Positions 56,601-64,000 of a stretch of 64,000 nt of DNA are shown piece by piece. Source of the DNA: Argopecten irradians (lineage: Eukaryota; Mollusca; Bivalvia; Pectinida; Pectinidae); NCBI RefSeq assembly GCF_041381155.1, contig NC_091137.1, forward strand, positions 18,149,655 through 18,213,654, in the 5' to 3' direction. A program made the translations under genes and the position numbers. Positions within the stretch are counted from its first letter, which is position 1; every line of letters starts with the position of its first letter. Below the pieces are notes generated by a model. The model searched no databases and had not been told where the DNA came from. It worked only from the letters and a program-made list of their open reading frames with translations.

Positions 56601-59600
56601 GCATTAACTCAATATGATCATGATTATTTTGATATATAAAATAATGACAAATTTTAAGATCAATATGTCAATTACGATTTATCACAGTTTTATACGCTTG
56701 TAACAAGCATGATCGCATCTTCATTCACCAAACACGTCAAAATTATGTCTTCATATATTTAAGCAAAAGAACCCATTTCTTTATTTTTGTTTCAAATAAT
56801 TACCTTTTAGTTTAAATTACATTTAAAAGTATATTATGAATCAATATTCACAAGACACAAACAACAAAAGTATGAATTTGCAACAATTTCCAAATAAATG
56901 ACTCAACTTGACTGTTCTTATCTTTTACGAGTAAAATAGGAACATATGGCCTACATGTATTTAGTATTGAGGTGACCTTCAGATAAATATATAATAATGA
57001 GAAGTAACAAGAAAGTTGTAAAAATGATATTCTTTGGGTGAAAGAAACCGTTGATACACTTCATAACTTTTATTTGGTGTTTCATAAGGTTAAATTCTGA
57101 GATAAACATATTTTAAGTTATGTTTTTTGTCAATCTGATTGCTACATTATTATTATTACACGCATTTAGCATAACATATTTGAAAGAAAAATTTGTAGGA
57201 AGCCATTGTCCTCAACCTCCAACAATGCTAATATCCATAACTTTTGGTGTGCTCTTTTTACTTCCATACTGAGGTCAAGAATTTTGATGTGATCATTTTT
57301 TCCTTCATAACAAGTCCCTGATTTTGGTGTAGTCAAAGTTGCTCAATCACCAGGATGCAGTCCTTTGTCTCCTTATCATAATGTAAAACCGCCATCACAC
57401 TCTGTATATCTCCGCTGTGTACCCATGACAACATGACCTTGAGCTGCAGCCATCTGGGCCTGATTTGGAAGATAACCCGGGGGTGGAGGCTGTAACAAAT
57501 GTATATATAGAATTGAACATTTGTATTCTTTAACAAATGAAGGCGAAATTAAAATTTGTTTCTGTCTCCAAAACACTATTTAAAGTGAGATTCAACAATA
57601 ATAAAACATTATGGTAATTTACACAATTTACATAAGACCTGGTATGGGACGGTTATAGCTCTGATAAGTTATTAATGTTAGATACCATTACTATTGTAAA
57701 ATGTACAGTATACATATACAACTGTATATTAGTTCTATACAATTCATTATACATCGATTTCTGGAAAAAATATTGCAGAACACATTTGTTTAATTGGAGC
57801 AAAATAATTGAAAGTATAGAAACTTATGCTGGAGTTAAATACTGTATAACGCTTTAAATCCTATATATATATAATCGATCATATACTCAGAGGTTAAATT
57901 TTGAGGTTCACTAATTCTTTAAGCTATCTTAGACACACAAAACCATCCACACAATTCAACTGCTATACAGTTCCAAAAGAAATTATGATATAGCTATTCT
58001 ACTGAATGTATGTATATATACTTACACTGGATTCATGACAGCAGACTTGTCTTTTGCATTTTGCCAATAAAAACTTGCGATAAACAATGTTATTTACGCA
58101 TGTAAGCGACCGTTTTGTTTCAGTTAAATGGACAGAAAAACATAACTGTCCAAACTAACAAAATTGCAAGGCAACATGACTTAAAATCTTTTTCCGAGGG
58201 AATTTGCGTCAAGCATGTTCAAGAATTTAAGATGTTGTTATATATTAAATCAAATATTTCTATCACTGCAACTAGAATTGGCATACAAAAGACATTCTGA
58301 CACTCTCAAATATGAGGCAAAATGTGTCATTTTCTTTCAGTTTTTTTTATGGCTAAGCAACTTCTCACATTGAAAACATATATTTGTATTGCTAACCAGC
58401 TAAAAGTGTATCACTTTAGAATTATTGGCTTTTGCATTTTAAAAAACATCCCCATTTACTGTTATTCAAACAAATCAAAAATTATCTAATAACCATAATC
58501 AAAATATCAATGCAAGTGATATAACTCTACAGATTATATAACTATGAATAGATTAAATAGATAAATTTTAAGACTTAACTGAATAGTAGACTAGATAATG
58601 TTGAGATTGCACAAAAAAATACCGTAGTGAAATGAACAGTAAAATTACCAGGAATGATACAACAAAAAGAAGGGTTGTACAGTTTCGATAGTCATACCAT
58701 ATATGAAACCACTATATCAGGTCCCAGAGAATTATGCTACATCATTCAAAATCTACAAATTCAATTTCAATAATTCTAAATCAGTGCATCCTTTGAAGTT
58801 AAATTTACACAAGATTGTCTCTTCAAATTTGAAATTGTACAACCCTGTCAAATTCCACTACTTACAAGGCATCAAGTGGAGTATTTCTACCAAGTTAATC
58901 TATAAATATTGTACTTACTGGGATTCTAGGCTGGGCTATTCCATCAAATCTACAGCCATTATCAAACGTTGCCCCTACGTTGACAGTCTGTTGTGGCTGC
59001 TGGTAGTACACAGCAGGGGGTGGTGCATTGCCCTGTGGAACTGGGTTCTGAAGAATAAACCAGAAATATGTTTATTTCCAAATAAATTCCAGATTAATTA
59101 TTACTTTGTATGTCATTTTTTCCATGTAATACACATCGATCATTTGTGAAATTTCAAAGAACAAGAGATCCCAGAGGGATCTTGGCGCCCACCAGAGAAT
59201 GATCTTTGTCTGACAAATGAGAGGTAATTTTCCCTGCTTTTCAAACTTCAACATTCAAAATCCATCTTGTTGACCGATCAGTCCCAAAATGCAATTATGC
59301 ACAACTTGGGCTCTAGAGGAACCTACAGATGAAATTTGCGAAAAAATCTCTTCAGCACTTTCTGAGAATTAGTGTTAACAAACCTCAACTATCAAAATCC
59401 AAGATGGCAGCCTGTTGGCCATCTTGATGACCGATCGGTCCAAAATGCAATATGCACAAGTAGGGCACTAGAGGAACCTACCAATGAAATTTAAGACAGA
59501 CCCCTTCAGTACTTGTTGAGAAATAGTGGTAAGAAACTTTAACTACAAAAATCCAAGATGGCAGCCAGTCGGCCATCTAGTTGACCGATCTATCATGAAA

Positions 59601-62600
59601 TGCAATATGCACAACTAGCGCCCTTGAGGAACCTACAAATAAAATTTGAGAAAAATACCTCAGGTACTTATTGATTAATAGCGGTAACAAATCTTAATTA
59701 TCACAAGAGATCCCAGAAGGATCTTGGCTCCCACCAAAGAATGATCTATATCTGACAAAGGAAAGATGGATCTTTTCTCTACTTTTTAAACTTTTTCAAA
59801 CATACTACATAGAAAATTTGAGACAGATCGCTTCAGTACCTTTTGAGAAATAGCGGTAACAAACTTCAACTATCAAAATCCAAGATGACTCCTTGGCGGC
59901 CATCTTGTTGATCAATCGGTCCCAAATCACAATATGCACAACTAGGGCCCTAGGGGAACCTACATGTGAAATTTGAGAAAGATCCATTCAATACTTTCTG
60001 AGAAATAGCGATAACAAACTTTTAATATAAAAATCCAAGATGGCTGCCTGGCAGCAATTTTGTAGACCGATCGGTCCCAAATCACAATATGCACAACTAG
60101 GGCCCTAGGGGAACCTACATATGAATTTTGAGACAGATCCCTTCAGTACTGTCTGAGAAATAGCGATAACAAACTTTGAATAACAAAATCCAAGATGGCT
60201 GCCTGGCGGCCATCTTGTTAACCGATCGGTCCCAAAATGCAATATGCACAACAAGGTCCCTAGGGGAACCTACATATGAAATTTGAGACAGATCCCTTCA
60301 GTACTATCTAAGAAATAGCCATAACAAGGACATAGTCATTCAGATCCCCCGCCAATGGAGATATCAAAACTGAAGTAAGTTTGATTTTGGAGACTTACGT
60401 GTATGAAAAAAAACAGGAAAAAGGAAGTTGAGCTAAAGAAAGATGGAGTATAATTCAAGTAGAGCGGGGCTGCAATTGTTGAATCAGGTATACAGTCTTG
60501 ACATTTATATTAGACTATATACACAAAGATGGGTGGAGTTTTGCAAAGTAACATTTACCATTTACCATGATATTTTCAGCAATGTTTCCAAGATGGGGGC
60601 CTGGCGGCCATCTTGTTCACCGATTTGTCCAAAAATGCAATATGCACAACAAGGGCCCTTGGGAAACCTACATATTAAATTTGAGAAAGATCCCCTCAGC
60701 ACTTTTTGAGAAATGGGGATATCAAACCTTAACTATCAAAATCCAAGATGGCCGCCTGGCGGCCATCTTGTTTTTCCTATCAGCCTCAAAATCTGTATGG
60801 CATAAATAGGGACCAAGGGTAACCTTCATGTGAAGTTTGAACAAAATTCCTTCAGTAGTTCTCAAGAAATATCGATAACAAACTTCAACTGCCAAAATCA
60901 AAGATGGCTGCCTGGCGGCCATCTTGTTTTTCCTATCAGCCTCAAAATCTGTATGGCACAAATAGGGACCAAGGGTAACCTTCATGTGAAGTTTGAACAA
61001 AATTCCTTTAGTAGTTCTCAAGAAATATTGATAACAAACTTCAACTGCCAAAATCAAAGATGGCTGCCTGGCGGCCATCTTGTTTTTCCGATCAGCCTCA
61101 AAATCTGTATGGCACAACAAGGGACCAAGGGTAACCTCCATGTGAAGTTTGAACAAAATCCCTTCAGTAGTTCTCAAGAAATATCAATAACAAACTTCAA
61201 CTGCCAAAATCAAAGATGGCTGCCTGGCAGCCATCTTGTTTTTCCGATCAGCCTCAAAATCTGTATGGCACAACTATGGACCAAGGGTAACCTCCATGTG
61301 AAGTTTGAACAAAATCCCTTCAGTAGTTCTCAAGAAATATCGATAACAAACTTCAACTGCCAAAATCAAAGATGGCTGCCTGGCGGCCATCTTGTTTTTC
61401 CGATCAGCCTCAAAATCTGTATGGCACAACTAGGGACCAAGGGTAACCTCCATGTGAAGTTTGAACAAAATCCCTTCAGTAGTTCTCAAGAAATATCGAT
61501 AACAAACTTCAACTGCCAAAATCAAAGATGGCTGCCTGGCGGCCATCTTGTTTTTCCGATCAGCCTCAAAATCTGTATGGCACAACTAGGGACCAAGAGT
61601 AACCTTCATGTGAAGTTTGAACAAAATCCCTTCAGTAGTTCTCAAGAAATATCGATAACAAACTTCAACTGCCAAAATCAAAGATGGCTGCCTGGCGGCC
61701 ATCTTGTTTTCCGATCAGCCTCAAAATCTGTATGGCACAACTAGGGACCAAGGGGACCCTCCATGTGAAGTTTGAACAAAATCCCTGCAGCAGTTTTTAA
61801 GAAATAGTGATAACAAGCATTGTTTACTGACGGACGACGGACGACGGACGGCGGACGACGGACCACGGACCACGGACGCAGGGCGATTTGAATAGCCCAC
61901 CATCTGATGATGGTGGGCTAAAAATCCAAGATGGCTGTCTGTCAGCCATCTTGTTGACCTGTCGGTCCCAAAATGCAATATGCACAACTAGTGCTGTAGG
62001 AGAACCTAAATATAAAATTCGAGACAGATCCCTTCAGTACTTTCTGAGAAAAAGCGGCTACAAGAATTATTAATGGACGAAAGGCGATTTGAATAGCCAA
62101 CCATCTGATAATGGTGGGCTAAAAACATATCGGTAATTTCCATCATTAGCAATTATATATATATGTATTAGATTTGAGGAACCAAAATACAGATAGGTAA
62201 GTTTACACATGACAGGCAGTGTTTCTTCAAAATTATCTTTACACTAATTCCGATTTATTTTTAATTTTGGGATCCTTGCCAAAAATCTTTTGAAAGCCTT
62301 TGCTTAGAGAATGAGACTTAGTCTATTCAGCATTTGGTCTATATTTGTACAGCCGCTGTTGTATTATTAAGACTATAATATTATTGATTAAATTGAGAAC
62401 AAAACAACCATCATTTTAAAAAGGGCAGTAACTCAAATATTGTCATACACTAACCTGGGCCACTGGTGTGTAGGGTGGTGGTGGAGCAGAAGCATAAGCT
62501 GGAGGCTGCATCACTGAAAATACAACACTGATTTATTACACCTGATGTTGAAATCATTGAATAATTATAACTTTCCACATTTCAGATTTATTATGTAGTA

Positions 62601-63094
62601 CATGAGCTATAAGTAGCTATATAGAAGCTGTAAGAGTTTGTATTATATATACTATACTTTGAAACTCTAACAAATATTGTTCATATGTTTGAAGCCATAC
62701 TTTTTTCATTCCATTTGAACAAATTTTATTGACATGATGTTGCAATCAAAAGGATTGAATAGCAGGCATACTTTTGACAGAAAATAAACATTTTTTAAAT
62801 GAATCATTAACACAAAGAGATTTACCAGAACAAATTTATATACCGGTTATGGACAATAACATAAGAGGTGAGTGAAAGAGTGAACCCTTTAGTATCAGTC
62901 TCATGTCCCTGAGAAAATCTTACTTGGTGCCTGTTGATATGGCCCCATACCATAGCCTTGCGGCATTTGCTGTTGGTAGTGTTGTGGGTATCCAGCAGGA
63001 GGTTGGCCTGGATAACTAGGCTGTGTCGGATAACTTGGTTGTGTCGGATAACTTGGTTGTGTCGGATAACTGGGCTGTGTTGGATACCCTTTTC
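53530..63094 (-). CDS. DAZAP2: DAZAP2-like proline-rich adaptor, 5' end outside the window, two alternative last exons
   Basis: DAZAP2 is a small Pro/Tyr-rich protein of nucleus and cytoplasm that binds several partners (DAZ, E3 ligases, TCF4; known for the family). Exons on the minus strand: 63094-62924, 62513-62455, 59047-58919, then either 57489-57376 or 53655-53530; phases agree throughout. The first visible exon reads KGYPTQPSYPTQPSYPTQPS (human N-terminus: SKGQYPTQPTYP), with four 18-bp repeats of YPTQPS. The next gives PPAYASAPPPPYTP, and the 59-kb exon VNVGATFDNGCRFDGIAQPR, matching human EGGYDAGARFGAGATAG. The last exon carries PPGYLPNQAQ and TQRR (human PPGCPPNAAQ, TQRK). Visible length 160 aa with the distal exon against 168 in human; only a few N-terminal residues are missing. 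The start exon was not found between 63095 and 64000. Confidence 0.9.
53656..54479. other. DAZAP2 intron next to distal last exon
   Basis: AT-rich; no element recognised before the minisatellite begins near 54480. Confidence 0.5.
54480..55740. repeat. 39-bp minisatellite, about 31 units, between the two DAZAP2 last exons
   Basis: Unit CATATCACCCCATATGTGAG followed by GAACGACACATATAACAAT, 39 bp (13 codons). Most units are nearly identical; variants replace ACACATATAAC with ACAGATATAAC, ACAGTTATAAC or ACACACATGAC, and units near 55200 and 55470 are shorter. Both strands stay open for about 200 codons because 39 is a multiple of 3 (plus: NHITPYVRNDTYN; minus: VVPHIWGDMIVIC). I do not regard either as a gene. 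Confidence 0.97.
55741..57068. other. DAZAP2 intronic region below the proximal last exon
   Basis: AT-rich. It contains the inverted repeat at 56294-56443 and CRE-like TGACGTCA at 56168-56175. No coding sequence. Confidence 0.55.
56294..56443. mobile_element. Palindromic MITE, about 150 bp
   Basis: GCATTGATGTCACTATTTTT at the left and AAAAATAGTGACATCAATGC at the right. Inner arms GAAATAAATTTTGTTTGCAA against TTTGCAAACAAAATTTC. Arms about 62 bp around a loop of about 28 bp. Confidence 0.9.
57376..57489 (-). CDS. DAZAP2: DAZAP2 proximal alternative last exon (duplicated)
   Basis: Preceded by TTGTTACAG. Encodes PPPPGYLPNQAQMAAAQGHV, VMGTQRRYTE and CDGGFTL, stop TGA at 57378-57376. The stop replaces the conserved terminal Trp (GGxTxW in the family). 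A poly(A) signal AATAAA lies at 57074-57069 (minus). Same phase as the distal exon, so use of one or the other would swap the last ~40 residues. Confidence 0.85.
   Translation of the reverse strand, partial: PPPPGYLPNQAQMAAAQGHVVMGTQRRYTECDGGFTL
57490..58918. other. DAZAP2 intron between the 59-kb exon and the proximal last exon
   Basis: 1.4 kb, AT-rich. I see no element or RNA gene. Confidence 0.55.
59161..60345. repeat. Tandem-unit repeat 'ATCCAAGATGGCTGCCTGGCGGCCATC', degenerate part
   Basis: Starts AACAAGAGATCCCAGAGGGATC. Units of about 150-160 bp carry the palindromic box AAGATGGCNGCCTGGCGGCC, ATGCAATATGCACAACTAGG and GAACCTACATATGAAATTTG. A second AAGAGATCCCAGAAGGATCT head at 59703 shows one copy inserted in or fused with another. 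Confidence 0.85.
60590..62125. repeat. Same repeat family, homogeneous 156-bp tandem array with palindromic tail
   Basis: Eight or so units; those from about 60740 to 61800 are near-identical with a 156-bp period (agatgg boxes at 60902, 61058 and onward). The 3' tail has GACGGACGACGGACG runs and CCACCATCTGATGATGGTGG hairpin at about 61899-61918; a second tail lies at 62098-62121. The period is 52 codons, so the plus strand shows a spurious 304-codon frame. Confidence 0.9.
63009..63082 (-). repeat. DAZAP2: 18-bp coding repeat (YPTQPS) x4 in DAZAP2
   Basis: Four 18-bp units (minus TATCCGACACAACCAAGT) encode YPTQPS. The human protein has about one and a half such units, so this is a local expansion within the exon. 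Confidence 0.9.
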
Positions 63095-63512
63095 CTAGAA
63101 AAAATAAAACAAGAATAGGTTACTGTATATGTGCAGTTTCAGAATCTGTGAGCAAAACTTTTGCAATAAGTTAACATATTGTTACATCACTACAAACTAC
63201 TATATTAAAAGCCACATCTGAGACTTTACAGTTGACAACCAATCTGTAAGTGGAAATTATATTTATTGGGTATATGTATCAAAATTAATTTTCTACTTTG
63301 AATTGAAAGATTAGAAAATTAGTTTGAGGAAGGCATAGTCATAATTGTTTTGAAACAAAAGGATAAACTCTGAAAAGTTGGATGTTACGTGTATGGTATC
63401 TTGTTCCAATATATATAGATTATGCAAATCTACACAGACTACTAGGGGTGACTTGATTTACCTGATTTCGGTCTATATAGGCAACACAAGTGACTTTTGA
63501 TATTCATGATAT

Positions 63513-63599
63513 AGTATTCTGTATTTGCATATAACAGAGTATCTGTCCTTGCAAGTAAGTATGGATTGTGATGTCATGTGTTTGCGAGCATAACATACA
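63513..63599. mobile_element. Palindromic MITE, family A copy 7 (left half only)
   Basis: TATTCTGTATTTGCATATAACAG, TATCTGTCCTTGCAAGTAAG and GTGTTTGCGAGCATAACAT match the left half of family A; the right half is absent. Confidence 0.8.
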
Positions 63600-64000
63600 A
63601 AAATTATTTGTGTTTTCGGTAACCATATTGAGTGCCGACCCTATAGTATAAAATCAGGGCCTACTAAAAAAAATTTTATCAGTTTTGTCATCAAGCAAAC
63701 AAAGTACAAAGTGAAAGTATTAACAGAAAGCTTATCACTTTTGCAACTACAAAATTTTCTATCTTAATCAATTTACTTTTACACTCATTTCACTACGTCC
63801 TTAAACGCCTTTTCGGAAAGGTTACTCTTTATAGGACATTGGCCTCTAATCGCAATATTGTGATATTTATGGTCTTGAAAATATACAATCAAACTCCTGC
63901 TATCTAGAGCAAAACTATTGCAATAAGTTAACCTAGCAAAACTATCGCAATAAATTATCATATTGTTATATCACTACAAACTACTGTATCAAAAGCCACA
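63600..64000. other. DAZAP2 upstream intron/edge of window
   Basis: No exon or element recognised. A 30-40 bp phrase (GCAATAAGTTAAC..ATATTGTTACATCACTACAAA) near 63160 recurs near 63910-63980, a local dispersed duplication. Confidence 0.45.

Noticed and set aside
60830..61744. 304-aa plus-strand frame and 151-aa minus-strand frame
   Set aside because: Direct result of the 156-bp interspersed tandem repeat; units are not conserved as protein.

Overview
This is an AT-rich, repeat-laden, intron-rich animal genome window, not prokaryotic. Protein content and the repeat fauna point to a mollusc, most likely a bivalve. The repeats include 'AGCTCACCTGGTCC' palindrome-headed elements, 'GGGCCCCGCATC' elements, SINEs with a mollusc-type tail, and many palindromic MITEs. 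Species-level assignment is an inference I cannot test here.

Three protein-coding genes and one snRNA gene can be rebuilt from splice signals and conserved peptides. (1) Plus strand, 1855-19203: a complete STRAD pseudokinase (STE20-related adaptor of the LKB1 complex), 12 exons, 415 aa, from a STRADB-like MSLL start to a C-terminal WEF motif. (2) Plus strand, 23874 to about 24062: a U2 snRNA gene with an upstream TATA box. (3) Minus strand, 36736-28416: a LIV-1-type ZIP zinc transporter (SLC39A5/6/10-like), eight coding exons, 660 aa, with a His-rich ectodomain and the CHELPHEIGD motif; a 5' untranslated exon probably ends at 40597. (4) Minus strand, 63094-53530: a DAZAP2-like gene, 5' end outside the window, with two homologous alternative last exons about 3.8 kb apart.

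Everything else is intron or intergenic DNA filled with repeats: palindromic MITEs (seven copies of one CRE-containing family, three copies of a TTAA-ended family, three of a 'CTCCAGGG' family, a foldback element with 8-bp target duplications), two SINEs, three LINE remnants (one holding a patch of Ty3/gypsy-like integrase), a 2.6-kb TIR element between 63-bp direct repeats, and several minisatellites.

The most unusual pattern is in the STRAD gene. At four of its eleven 5' splice sites the exon-intron junction is tandemly duplicated into the intron: about ten extra copies after exon 6, about four degenerate copies after exon 11, and one each after exons 4 and 10. After exon 11 the duplication leaves an in-frame alternative donor that would add exactly 62 codons before the WEF tail. 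The second notable point is the duplicated DAZAP2 terminal exon, with a minisatellite of about 1.2 kb between the copies. I found no convincing new multigene system.
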